Program-made: the position numbers and the translations under genes
Shown: positions 24,328 through 34,654 of the stretch, one piece after another
Numbering within the stretch: the stretch's first letter is position 1
Layout: the number at the start of each line of letters is the position of its first letter
The notes under the pieces: generated by a model
Seen by the model: the letters and a program-made list of their open reading frames with translations, nothing else
Databases searched by the model: none
What the model was told of the DNA's origin: nothing
NCBI RefSeq assembly: GCF_048323675.1
Contig: NZ_JBLWFK010000002.1
Span: forward strand, 558,001 to 622,000
Length of the DNA: 64,000 nt
Source: Mangrovimicrobium sp048323675
Lineage (GTDB): Bacteria > Pseudomonadota > Gammaproteobacteria > Pseudomonadales > Halieaceae
Reading direction: 5' to 3'

Positions 24328-27141
24328 GTGTCCAACGAACACTACCTGAACAACTCGCTGATCCACCGTGACCGCCGGCTGGGCCGTCGCCACAGCGCCT
24401 GGGTCAACCAGTTTGACTGCTCGCACATGCGGCCGCTGATCATCTGCCGCGGTCCGATTCGCAAGGAAGCCATGGACGTGTTTGCCGAGATGGGCATCAC
24501 TGACTACGGCATCCTGCTGTCGGAAAAGGACTCCATCGTCTACCAGAACGCGCTGGCCCCCGAACTGCGCACCCTGACCGAGCCGGAGCGTATCCACCGG
24601 GTACCGGATTACACCGGCGCCAACAAGGAGGAGCGCGACCAGCGCATCCGCCAGATCATCTCCATCGCCCGCGAAAACGGCTACAACTCGATCTTCGCCG
24701 GCTACGGCTTCATGGCGGAAGACGAGACCATGGTTGCGGCCATGGAAGCGGCCGGCCTCAACTTTATCGGCCCCTGCTCGCGCACCGTGCACGACGCCGG
24801 CCTGAAAGACGAAGCCAAGCGCACCGCGCTGAAAGCGGGCGTGTCAGTCACCCCGGGTATCGATAATGGCACCGCGCTGACCCTGCTGAAGAAGCACCCG
24901 GATATCGCCGCGCTGAAAGCGCTGGTTGCCGAACACGGCCTCGCCGTCGAGGCTTCCGTACTGGACGACAGCAGCATCGAACTGGCGGACAAGGCGGACA
25001 TCGTCCTCGCCGCATCCTACGACAAGGGCGTCGACCTCTACACCGTCGACGAACTCTGTGACACGCTGACCGAAGCCGTGCAAAAGATGCAGGCCGACTA
25101 CCCCGAGAACCGGGTGCGCCTGAAAGCCATTTCCGGTGGCGGCGGCAAGGGCCAGCGTATCCTGGCCATCGGCGAAGCCAGGCGCACCCCGGAAATGGTG
25201 CGTGAAATCCTCAACGAGGTGAAAACGACCGGTGTCGGCGACAACAAGAACGTCCTGGTGGAACTGAACATCGAAACCACCCGTCACCAGGAAATCCAGG
25301 TGATCGGCAACGGCGAGTGGTGCATGACCATGGGCGGCCGCGACTGTTCCCTGCAGATGCACGAGCAGAAGCTGCTGGAAGTCTCGGTCACCGTCGAATC
25401 CCTGAAATCCGCGCTGGCGCAGGCGGAAAACACCGGCAACGCGGTTGAGGCCCGGGTGCTGAAGCAGGACCTCAAGACACTCGAGACCATGGAAGACGAG
25501 GCCGCGCGCTTCGGCGCCGCGGTGGGACTGGACTCCGTGTCCACCTTCGAGTGTATCGTCGACCGCGACAAGCACTTCTTCATGGAGATGAACACCCGCA
25601 TCCAGGTGGAACACCGGGTAACCGAACTGTGCTACGCGCTGGAATTCGCCAACCCGGAAAATCCCGAAGACAACTTCATCGTGGAATCACTGGTTGAAGC
25701 GATGGTCCTGCTGGCGGCCCACGGTCCCAAACTGCCGCGCCCGACCCGCATCCTGCGCCACGACGATTCCGTGGAGGCGCGCCTCAACGCCACCAACCAG
25801 GCGCTGCAGCCCAGCGCCGGCGGCGTCATCGAGTTCTGGTCCGACGCCTCCGACGGCGAGATCCGCGACGACCAGGGTATCAGTCTGCACAACCCGGATA
25901 CCGACCAGTTCATGAAATACACCCTGGCCGGCGCCTACGACTCCAACATCGCGCTGTTGCTGACTGTCGGCGAGTCCCGTCTCGATACCTACGAGCGGAT
26001 GGCCGAGGTGATTCGCCGCACCACCATGCGCGGCAAGGACCTGGCCACCAACCTCGAATTCCACTACGGGCTGGTCAACTGGTTCATCGGCCAGAACATC
26101 AACGCGCGCCCGACCACGCGATTCATCGTTCCCTACCTGACCGCGGTGGGCGAACTGAAACAGCAGGCCAACAATATCGATCTCGAGTATGCCTGGAACA
26201 AAATCTGCGCTGCCGCGCTGGCGAACGAGGGCGAGGGCGGTACAGCCGCACTGCGCAGGACCCTGGAGCGCAAGCAGACCCTGTTCCTGCGCCCGCTGCA
26301 GAAGTTGCTGGCCCAGGCCCACACCCTGAGTGGCTGGCTGAGCGTCAACCGCGACAGCTATACGTTGATTGACGGCAGCGTCAGCTGGAATGAAAACCCG
26401 CTGGAACTTCTGGCCGATACCTACCACTTCCTGAACATGGATTACATCCCCGGCGCGCCGGCGGCCAGCATGATCTGGGATCACGACCACGAGGTCCTGC
26501 AGTCCGCGCTGGACTTCTACAACGACCTGAACAATCGCCTGAAGGCCGGCGACTGGATCGAGCTGCAATCCATGCTTGCCGAGGCCGAAGCGCCCGAAGG
26601 TTTCAGCCCGGAACTGTGGGCCCAGGCCCGCGCGGCACACAAGGGCTACCAGGCCGGCGCCGAGATTCTCGCGGTGCTGCCCAGCATCGCCGAGTTCACC
26701 GGCTTCTTCGCCCTGACTGTCAACGAAGACCTGACCATTCACATCCCGGCAAGCCTGCTCGACGGCGACCACCAGAGCGCCATGGCCAAGGTACTGGCAC
26801 CGCCGCCGGTGGCCAAGTCCGACGAAATCGTCGCGGCCAGCGGCGGCATGTTCTACAGCCGCGAGACACCTGCACACGAGGTGTACGTGAAGAAGGGCGA
26901 TCACTTCGAGGCCGGCGACCCGCTGTTCATCATCGAAGTCATGAAGATGTTCAACAAGGTCTATGCGCCCTTTGCCGGAACGGTCGACGAAATCCTGGTA
27001 GACACCGACGGACTCATCGTCCACAAGGGCCAGGCGATCTTCAAGGTGACCCCGGACGAGAAGATCGTCGTGGAAACCCCAGAGGAAATCGCCAGGCGCC
27101 GTCGCAGCGCAACCGATACATTCCTGGCGCAGATTGCCTGA
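24328..27141 (+). CDS. Large biotin carboxylase / biotin carrier subunit (937 residues)
   Basis: Biotin-dependent carboxylase alpha chain starting at GTG 24328. Biotin carboxylase N-terminal region (GYGFMAEDE, residues 125-133), ATP-grasp glycine loop SGGGGKG (269-275), catalytic segment MNTRIQVEHRVTE (421-433) and a biotinyl domain with EVMKMFN (lysine 873). It is about 270 residues longer than PccA. About 85 residues separate VTPGI from the glycine loop where about 20-30 are usual, and about 260 residues (580-840) form an unassigned linker domain. The biotin motif reads EVMKM rather than EAMKM, and 64 residues follow the lysine instead of about 35. It partners the preceding carboxyltransferase. 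Confidence 0.87.
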   Translation: MSNEHYLNNSLIHRDRRLGRRHSAWVNQFDCSHMRPLIICRGPIRKEAMDVFAEMGITDYGILLSEKDSIVYQNALAPELRTLTEPERIHRVPDYTGANKEERDQRIRQIISIARENGYNSIFAGYGFMAEDETMVAAMEAAGLNFIGPCSRTVHDAGLKDEAKRTALKAGVSVTPGIDNGTALTLLKKHPDIAALKALVAEHGLAVEASVLDDSSIELADKADIVLAASYDKGVDLYTVDELCDTLTEAVQKMQADYPENRVRLKAISGGGGKGQRILAIGEARRTPEMVREILNEVKTTGVGDNKNVLVELNIETTRHQEIQVIGNGEWCMTMGGRDCSLQMHEQKLLEVSVTVESLKSALAQAENTGNAVEARVLKQDLKTLETMEDEAARFGAAVGLDSVSTFECIVDRDKHFFMEMNTRIQVEHRVTELCYALEFANPENPEDNFIVESLVEAMVLLAAHGPKLPRPTRILRHDDSVEARLNATNQALQPSAGGVIEFWSDASDGEIRDDQGISLHNPDTDQFMKYTLAGAYDSNIALLLTVGESRLDTYERMAEVIRRTTMRGKDLATNLEFHYGLVNWFIGQNINARPTTRFIVPYLTAVGELKQQANNIDLEYAWNKICAAALANEGEGGTAALRRTLERKQTLFLRPLQKLLAQAHTLSGWLSVNRDSYTLIDGSVSWNENPLELLADTYHFLNMDYIPGAPAASMIWDHDHEVLQSALDFYNDLNNRLKAGDWIELQSMLAEAEAPEGFSPELWAQARAAHKGYQAGAEILAVLPSIAEFTGFFALTVNEDLTIHIPASLLDGDHQSAMAKVLAPPPVAKSDEIVAASGGMFYSRETPAHEVYVKKGDHFEAGDPLFIIEVMKMFNKVYAPFAGTVDEILVDTDGLIVHKGQAIFKVTPDEKIVVETPEEIARRRRSATDTFLAQIA

Positions 27142-27152
27142 GGAGCACACCC

Positions 27153-27563
27153 ATGATTACAGCACTGGATCATATCGCCATCGCGGTACCCGACCTGGAA
27201 AAGGCGATCAAACGCTTCATGGAAGATTTCGGCCTGGATTACAAGGGTTCCGAGGATGTCGAGGCGGCCAGGACCTCCACCGCGTTTTTCCCGGTTCCCC
27301 CGACCCAGATCGAACTGGTACACCCGCTGAACGGGGAGGGTCCGATCGCCAAGTACCTGGAGAAAAAGCCCGGCGGACTGCACCACATCTGCTTCCGCTC
27401 GGACAACATCGACGAGGACGTGGAGCGACTGAAGGCGAAGGGCTACCAGTTCCTCAGCGACGCACCCAGCCCCGGCGCGCACGGCTGCCAGGTGATTTTC
27501 ATCCACCCCAAGTGCTGTGACGGGGTACTGGTGGAGATCAACCAACCGGGCGAGGAGCATTGA
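27153..27563 (+). CDS. mce: Methylmalonyl-CoA epimerase
   Basis: A 136-residue VOC/glyoxalase-fold enzyme that interconverts (S)- and (R)-methylmalonyl-CoA. Metal-ligand positions are visible: H7 in LDHIAIAV, the LHHICFRSDN histidine near residue 80 and the final glutamate in VLVEIN. AGGAG precedes ATG 27153, 11 bases after the carboxylase. The same frame is open further upstream inside the carboxylase gene, which is not the real start. Confidence 0.94.
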   Translation: MITALDHIAIAVPDLEKAIKRFMEDFGLDYKGSEDVEAARTSTAFFPVPPTQIELVHPLNGEGPIAKYLEKKPGGLHHICFRSDNIDEDVERLKAKGYQFLSDAPSPGAHGCQVIFIHPKCCDGVLVEINQPGEEH

Positions 27564-27580
27564 TCAGGGGGTCGATTCCA

Positions 27581-27626
27581 TGGGGTCAGAGCCCTTTTTT
27601 GCCAAGCAAAAAGGGCTCTGACCCCA
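27581..27626. repeat. GGGGTCAGAGCCC-type palindromic repeat
   Basis: Arms TGGGGTCAGAGCCCTTTTT and its complement (one extra T on the left) flank a loop of about three bases, a 21-bp stem. It lies 17 bases after the epimerase stop and 61 bases before the mutase start. This sequence type recurs in many Gammaproteobacteria beside REP-associated (Y1/RAYT) transposase genes (from memory). The stem with T-runs could also act as a bidirectional transcription attenuator inside the operon. Confidence 0.9.
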
Positions 27627-27687
27627 GTACTCCAATCTACACCGCGGGCAGCAGGCCCAGAAGACGCAGCAGCGCAGAGATCGAACG

Positions 27688-29847
<2,160 letters not shown>

Positions 29848-29906
29848 GCATTACGTTGCTGAATGCGGCCGGGGAGTAAAGCGCATTCTACGAGCCCGCG
29901 CCGCGT

Positions 29907-30035
29907 CAACGCAGTTTGGCTGGCCGGACACGCCAAAAAGCGCACATGCCCGAAAAAGAGGGGCAGGCTCTCCATGTGCAGGCTCGGCGGCGGCCGTCCA
30001 TGGCCGCCGACGGTCCGGCCAGCCAAACTGCGTTG
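29907..30035 (+). repeat. Compound hairpin element, copy C
   Basis: Perfect 23-bp outer arms 29907-29929 and 30013-30035 (CAACGCAGTTTGGCTGGCC then GGAC, and complement). The core holds hairpin 1 GCACATG / CATGTGC (29942-29948 and 29973-29979) with a 24-base insertion in its loop, the linker AGGCTCGGC, and hairpin 2 GGCGGCC-GTCCAT-GGCCGCC (29989-30008). Apart from the loop insertion, the core matches copy D closely; the arms do not. Confidence 0.9.
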
Positions 30036-30155
30036 CCACGTCGCTATGTGCTAGTTCCCAGCTTGTTGCGTGTTCGATGTGATTACTCGAACTATGCTTT
30101 TTACTGGCTTAACGAGCGCAACAGACCAATCGTTACTTCCGGACCAGCGACCTGG

Positions 30156-30260
30156 CACCGGCTAATCCCTTGGCGGAACGTCGGCGGCCAAGGATGGCCG
30201 CCGCCGAGCCTGTACATGGATGTACGCTTTTTGGCGTTTCCGCCAAGGGATTAGCCGGTG
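30156..30260 (-). repeat. Compound hairpin element, copy D (inverted relative to C)
   Basis: Perfect 23-bp outer arms 30156-30178 and 30238-30260 (CACCGGCTAATCCCTTGGC then GGAA, and complement), extended by a further CTG/CAG outside one mismatch. The core has GGCGGCC-AAGGAT-GGCCGCC (30183-30202) and GTACATGGATGTAC (30212-30225). Relative to C, hairpin 1 changes a G-C pair to A-T on both sides. Ends 115 bases before meaB. Confidence 0.9.
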
Positions 30261-30375
30261 TCAGGGCGCGGCAAAGAATGGGACAATGCCCAACGCAGGT
30301 AAACATTTCTAAACTGGTCCACTGAACTGCAATTCAGCCGCAACCAGATATCCAAGAGCGAGTAATAACAACACG

Positions 30376-31335
30376 ATGCAAGTATTCGACCTGGAACAAC
30401 TCCTCAGCGGCAACCGCCGGGCCCTCGCCAAGGCCATTACACTGGTCGAGAGTAAACTCCCGACCCACCGCGAGCAGGCCCAGCAAATCCTCGAGCAGGT
30501 CCTGCCCCACAGCGGCAACAGCATTCGCATCGGCATTACCGGCGTGCCCGGCGTCGGCAAGTCCACCTTTATCGAAGCCTTCGGCCTTTACCTGATCGGG
30601 CAGGGCAAGAAAGTCGCCGTGCTGGCCGTCGATCCCAGCTCGCCCATCGCCGGTGGCTCCATCCTCGGCGACAAGACCCGTATGGAAGAACTCTCCCGCG
30701 CCGAGGGCGCGTTTATCCGGCCTTCGCCCTCCGAGGGCGCCCTCGGCGGCGTCGCGCAGAAGACCCGGGAAACCATGCTGCTGTGCGAGGCCGCCGGCTA
30801 TGACGTGATCCTCGTCGAGACCGTGGGAGTAGGGCAGAGCGAGTACGAAGTCGCCGGCATGGTGGATTTCTTCATGGTGCTGATGCTGCCCGGCGGCGGT
30901 GACGAACTGCAGGGCATCAAGAAAGGCATCATGGAACTGGCCGACGCGCTGGTGATCAACAAGGCGGACGGCGACAGCGAGCGGCTGGCGCAACTGACCC
31001 GGCAGCAGTACACCAGCGCCATGAACCTGCTGCGCCATACCAGTTTCTGGACGCCGCGGGTGATGACCTGTTCCGCGCTGAAAAACATCAACATCGACGC
31101 GGTCTGGGGCATGCTGGTCGATTACTGCAGCCAGTCGAAGCAGGAGGGCGCCTTCGACGCCAAGCGCGCCAGGCAGAACCGCGACTGGATGCACCACCTG
31201 GTCAGGGAGATGCTGATGCTGAAGCTGCAGCAGAATCCCGCGGTGAAGGGCATGCTGCCCGGCCTGGAAAAGGATGTCGCCCAGGGCCAGACCACCGCCT
31301 ACGCCGCCGCACGGCAGATCATGGACGCCCTGTAG
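30376..31335 (+). CDS. meaB: Methylmalonyl-CoA mutase-associated GTPase MeaB (ArgK)
   Basis: A 319-residue G3E-family P-loop GTPase. Walker A GITGVPGVGKST is at residues 53-64, VDPSSP and the GGSILGDKTRM switch region follow, then DVILVETVGVGQSE (Walker B) and NKADGD (guanine specificity). MeaB gates cobalamin loading and protects the mutase from inactivation. Its place after the mutase, although 528 bases away across hairpins C and D, confirms the pathway assignment. Confidence 0.95.
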   Translation: MQVFDLEQLLSGNRRALAKAITLVESKLPTHREQAQQILEQVLPHSGNSIRIGITGVPGVGKSTFIEAFGLYLIGQGKKVAVLAVDPSSPIAGGSILGDKTRMEELSRAEGAFIRPSPSEGALGGVAQKTRETMLLCEAAGYDVILVETVGVGQSEYEVAGMVDFFMVLMLPGGGDELQGIKKGIMELADALVINKADGDSERLAQLTRQQYTSAMNLLRHTSFWTPRVMTCSALKNINIDAVWGMLVDYCSQSKQEGAFDAKRARQNRDWMHHLVREMLMLKLQQNPAVKGMLPGLEKDVAQGQTTAYAAARQIMDAL

Positions 31336-31463
31336 GACGAGTGACCCGTATGGGTGATATCAGCTAAAACCGGGGCATTTTCCGCTTTGCTCTTTTGAGA
31401 ATCGCGCCCGCAAGTGCGAAACTGGCGTGTCTGGTGGCAGCTCTGGTGACAAGGATGTCTTGC

Positions 31464-32411
31464 ATGCGTTTCCTCTGTATTTTTTTCCTGGTGATGGCCC
31501 TGAACCTGGCAGGTAGCGGGGAGATTTACGCCTTCGGCAATCCCAGTACCAGCGGTGTCACGTACCAGCTGCTTGGCAAGAGCCTGTCGCCCGCCTGCGC
31601 CTTCGAACCCCGTAACGATCCCTCCGCCACGGAGGCGGAAATTGTCTTTCATCGTCCAGGGGCGCCGGACAACATGTCCGCCGGCGGGACTTATTATCTC
31701 GGCGGTTCCATCCAGACCAGCACCGGCGGCCCGATTATGGCAGGCGCGCTCGCCAGCGATTGTGACTTCAGCAGTGTCACGATCATCTCCCAGAACGGCG
31801 CGGACAGCACCTATGCGGCGGACAACTATATTGGGATTGTTTTCGAGGCGATAACCAATGGCGATACCGCCACCTATCGCTACGAGGTGGCGCTGGCGGG
31901 CGCTACAAGCACAACGTTCATCATTACCCGAGCACTGGTGCCCGGCAATACCCCTCCCACGGCCAATGCCGGGCCAGACCAGAGCGTCGCATCCGGGGCC
32001 GCCGTGTCGCTGGACGGTAGCGGGTCCTCGGCCAACGATGCAGGCCAGAGCCTCACTTACGCCTGGACCCAGACCGGTGGAATGGCGGTCTCCCTCGTCA
32101 GCGCGGCGACCTCCAGCCCCGGCTTCACGGCACCGACTCTGGCCGCGGGTGCGCCGACGGAATTGCTGACCTTCGAGTTGGTCGTGAATGACGGCATCGT
32201 GGCCTCCGCCGCCGATAGTGTGGAGGTCAGCGTGAGCGCGCCCACCGCGCCAGAGCCAGCAGCGCCTCCACCCGGGGCACCGGGCACGCCGCCAGTGGCA
32301 GCGGCGCAGCCAGTACCGCTTGGCGCGCACTGGATGTTGTGGGTCCTGGCATTATCGCTGGGTACATCCGGCATGGCGGTTTCCCGCCGGCGGCGGCGAG
32401 CGCCCGAATAG
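31464..32411 (+). CDS. Exported Ig/PKD-like domain protein with C-terminal sorting tail
   Basis: About 315 residues. It has a signal peptide (MRFLCIFFLVMALNLAGSG), an N-terminal domain of no recognised family, and a PKD/K319-like beta-sandwich (about 168-265, starting PPTANAGPDQSVASGAAVSL). A Pro/Ala-rich linker follows, then a C-terminal VPLGAHWMLW hydrophobic segment closed by SRRRRR. The tail has the tripartite form of PEP-CTERM/IPTL-CTERM sorting signals (motif, transmembrane helix, arginine cluster). An ATG nine bases upstream (31455) is an alternative start. Probably a surface-anchored or exopolysaccharide-associated protein; function unknown. Confidence 0.78.
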   Translation: MRFLCIFFLVMALNLAGSGEIYAFGNPSTSGVTYQLLGKSLSPACAFEPRNDPSATEAEIVFHRPGAPDNMSAGGTYYLGGSIQTSTGGPIMAGALASDCDFSSVTIISQNGADSTYAADNYIGIVFEAITNGDTATYRYEVALAGATSTTFIITRALVPGNTPPTANAGPDQSVASGAAVSLDGSGSSANDAGQSLTYAWTQTGGMAVSLVSAATSSPGFTAPTLAAGAPTELLTFELVVNDGIVASAADSVEVSVSAPTAPEPAAPPPGAPGTPPVAAAQPVPLGAHWMLWVLALSLGTSGMAVSRRRRRAPE

Positions 32412-32661
32412 GGCGATAGCATTCGTCTCCGTATCCCGGCGCAAGCTGCCAGACTCACGTCCAGCAGGCTGTCCGGCGCTGCATTGCGGCCATGCCGGGC
32501 TCGGCGTATGCTTCCACGCAGGCAGCCTGTAGACGCCTGGTACACAAGGGCCCCTCCCGGTGAGGTGACCGGGGTCGGGCCTCCGGTTCGATCGAGCCCG
32601 GACACCGCGGGCTCGCGGACACCACACCTGCAACCGCTAGCGAGTCAGCAGCCAACGAATC

Positions 32662-32985
32662 ATGCGTTTCTACCCGCTGGAAAAACTCATCAACCTGCAC
32701 GACGGCTATACCGGCCAGTTCAAGATCGATCACCGGCAGATTCTGCTGATGCAGCGCGACAACCGCTGCTACGCCCTCGAAGCCCGCTGCCCGCATCGTG
32801 CGCACCCGCTGGATACCGCCAGCATAAGTGGTGAGCTTATCCAGTGCCCCCTGCACCAGTACCGCTTTTCACTCCGCGACGGCAGTCTGATCCAGGCCAC
32901 GGAGGAGCCCTGCCGGGCCCTGCGCACCTACGAACTGGTCTACGAGGGCAACGAGGTGGGTGTGATGCTGGAGGAAGACGGTTGA
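32662..32985 (+). CDS. Rieske [2Fe-2S] ferredoxin
   Basis: A 107-residue soluble Rieske domain. Cluster ligands are C43-P-H45 (CPHRAHPL) and C62-P-L-H65 (CPLHQYRF), the CxH-x16-CxxH spacing of bacterial Rieske ferredoxins of oxygenase or nitrite-reductase NirD type. It would act as an electron carrier; no reductase or oxygenase partner is adjacent. Preceded by 250 bases without features. Confidence 0.9.
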   Translation: MRFYPLEKLINLHDGYTGQFKIDHRQILLMQRDNRCYALEARCPHRAHPLDTASISGELIQCPLHQYRFSLRDGSLIQATEEPCRALRTYELVYEGNEVGVMLEEDG

Positions 32986-33044
32986 GTCTCGCAGGCTTGC
33001 CCGCGTCCCACCCGCCGGGGCAAGACTAGCTGTAATCCTGTGGC

Positions 33045-33533
33045 CTAGACCGACAAGCCGCGGATATCGGGATCTTCCTCCGCGTAGCGCCACAGGCTGT
33101 CGAACAGCTCCAGGCGCTGCTGCGCTGACGCCGGCGCCTCCTGCTCCCAGAAGGCACGGTCGAGGGAGCCCGCGGGCTTGAACAGGACCGCGTCGCGGTC
33201 GAAGATCATGACGGTCTCGTCCTTCCAGTCCGGGTGCTCGCGCAGACGCCGCACGTGGATACGGCTGGGCAGGCGCCGGGCGAGATAGAGCAGGCGATGG
33301 CCGCGACCGAGCATCGCGGCGGGGTTGCGTATGAGGATGCGGACCTCGCTCTGGGCGCTCTCGGTCAGGAGCTTGCGCAGGGCATCCGCCAGCGCCTCGC
33401 AGTCGAAGGCGGCGGGATCGAGTTCCGGGCTGAGGATGGCGACGTAGCGGCGGGTCGACTGGCAAAGCCTCGCCGCGGCCTCGTCGAAAGGGTGCGGATA
33501 ATCTACCGCTTCAAAAGTCGTCTCGTTCTGCAT
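33045..33533 (-). CDS. Conserved protein of the purB-roxA locus, possible PLD-like fold
   Basis: A 162-residue soluble protein. It overlaps the end of roxA by 23 bases and so is translationally linked to it. Visible patterns: STRRYVAILSPELDPAAFD, VRILIRNPAAMLGRGHRLLYLARRLPS, DRDAVLFKPAGSLDRAFWE. These match a small family found at this locus in Pseudomonas and relatives (I recall a DUF7931 label, not certain). It has no clear HKD catalytic pair. Function unknown. Confidence 0.7.
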   Translation of the reverse strand: MQNETTFEAVDYPHPFDEAAARLCQSTRRYVAILSPELDPAAFDCEALADALRKLLTESAQSEVRILIRNPAAMLGRGHRLLYLARRLPSRIHVRRLREHPDWKDETVMIFDRDAVLFKPAGSLDRAFWEQEAPASAQQRLELFDSLWRYAEEDPDIRGLSV

Positions 33534-34647
33534 GGATACACCCGACCTCCAGCAGGAAGTCTAGCAGCTCCACAGCGTCTTCGTCGCGGGCCAGTTCGGC
33601 CAGTCGTGAGGCTTCAATGATGCCGTTATCCGACAGCTCCCTGAGCAGTGCAAGGTGCTGCAGCGGGGAGGGCACGCTCTCGCCGTTGGCGAACACCGTG
33701 AGCTGCCGGTCGTCCGGCAACCAGGCCAGCTTGGCGCCGCCCGCCAGCACTGCCGCGCAGCGGCCCGCCAGCAGATCATCACGGTCCTCCCGCCAGTTTT
33801 CGCGGTGCATTTCGTAGCGCGGTTCCGTGACCAGCTCGCCGAACCAGCGGTCGTCACTGCTGTCGTCCAGGGCACGCTGCACCGCCTGCCGGGCGAGTTG
33901 CAGGTCCTGAAGCGAGATTTCACCGGTACAGGCCGCCACCGGCCTGCCGGGATCGGTGAAAAATACCTGGTCGTCCAGCGACTCCAGCACGCTGTCGCTC
34001 AACCGGCAAACGAGTTCGTTGACCCGCGGCGCACGGAAGCCGATGGAAAAGGTCGTACATTCGCCCTCGGCAATACCCCAGTGGGCGACGCGCGGCGGCA
34101 CGTACAGCACATCACCGGGTTCCAGCAGATATTCCTCGGTCTGCTCGAAATGCTCGAGGATACGCAGCTCCTCATGGGGAAGCAGTCCGGACTGCGGGCC
34201 GCAGGTCTGGCCGATACGCCAGCGGCGCCGGCCCTCGCCCTGCACCAGGAAGACATCGTAGTTGTCGTAATGGGGGCCGACACTGCCGCCGTCCACCGCG
34301 TAGCTGACCATGACATCGTCCATGCGCCACTGGGGGATGAAACCGACACTGCGACGCAGGGCTTCCACTTCCGGCAGGTAGTGATCCACCGCCTGGACCA
34401 GCAGGGTCCAGGGCGTATCGCGCCGGAAGTCCTCGACGGCAAAGGGGCCGTGGTGGAGCTGCCAGCGGCCCGCGGCAAACTCGATGATCCGCGATTCGAT
34501 GTCCTCCTCCAGCGCGAGGCCGGCGAGGGTATCGCTGTCGATGGGCGGTTCGAAGTCGCGGAAGCCACCGCGAATCAGCAGGGGCTTGCGCTGCCAGTAG
34601 CGGGCCAGAAACTCCTGCGGAGAAATGCCGAGCTGAAGAACGTCCAC
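33511..34647 (-). CDS. roxA: Ribosomal protein uL16 (L16) arginine 3-hydroxylase, JmjC/cupin
   Basis: A 378-residue 2-oxoglutarate/Fe(II) oxygenase of the YcfD type that hydroxylates an arginine of ribosomal protein L16. The iron triad is H126-x-D128 (GPHYDNYDVF) and H189 (PPRVAHWG). The C-terminal dimerisation and winged-helix regions are present. Starts at GTG 34647, seven bases after purB. Order purB-roxA is conserved in Pseudomonas. Confidence 0.93.
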   Translation of the reverse strand: MDVLQLGISPQEFLARYWQRKPLLIRGGFRDFEPPIDSDTLAGLALEEDIESRIIEFAAGRWQLHHGPFAVEDFRRDTPWTLLVQAVDHYLPEVEALRRSVGFIPQWRMDDVMVSYAVDGGSVGPHYDNYDVFLVQGEGRRRWRIGQTCGPQSGLLPHEELRILEHFEQTEEYLLEPGDVLYVPPRVAHWGIAEGECTTFSIGFRAPRVNELVCRLSDSVLESLDDQVFFTDPGRPVAACTGEISLQDLQLARQAVQRALDDSSDDRWFGELVTEPRYEMHRENWREDRDDLLAGRCAAVLAGGAKLAWLPDDRQLTVFANGESVPSPLQHLALLRELSDNGIIEASRLAELARDEDAVELLDFLLEVGCIHAERDDF

Positions 34648-34654
34648 CGCGGGA

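Larger units (their letters stand above)
29848..30375. other. 528-base repeat region between the mutase and meaB
   Basis: No gene is supported. It holds inverted compound hairpins C (29907-30035) and D (30156-30260) with a 120-base spacer of no recognised content. Because mutase and meaB face the same way, any read-through transcript would carry both structures. A few bases of weak promoter-like AT-rich sequence precede meaB. Confidence 0.8.

Noticed and set aside
29907..30260. Integron attC sites
   Set aside because: The elements are long palindromes, but the paired RYYYAAC/GTTRRRY core sites are not in the right places, and no integrase or cassette genes are present.
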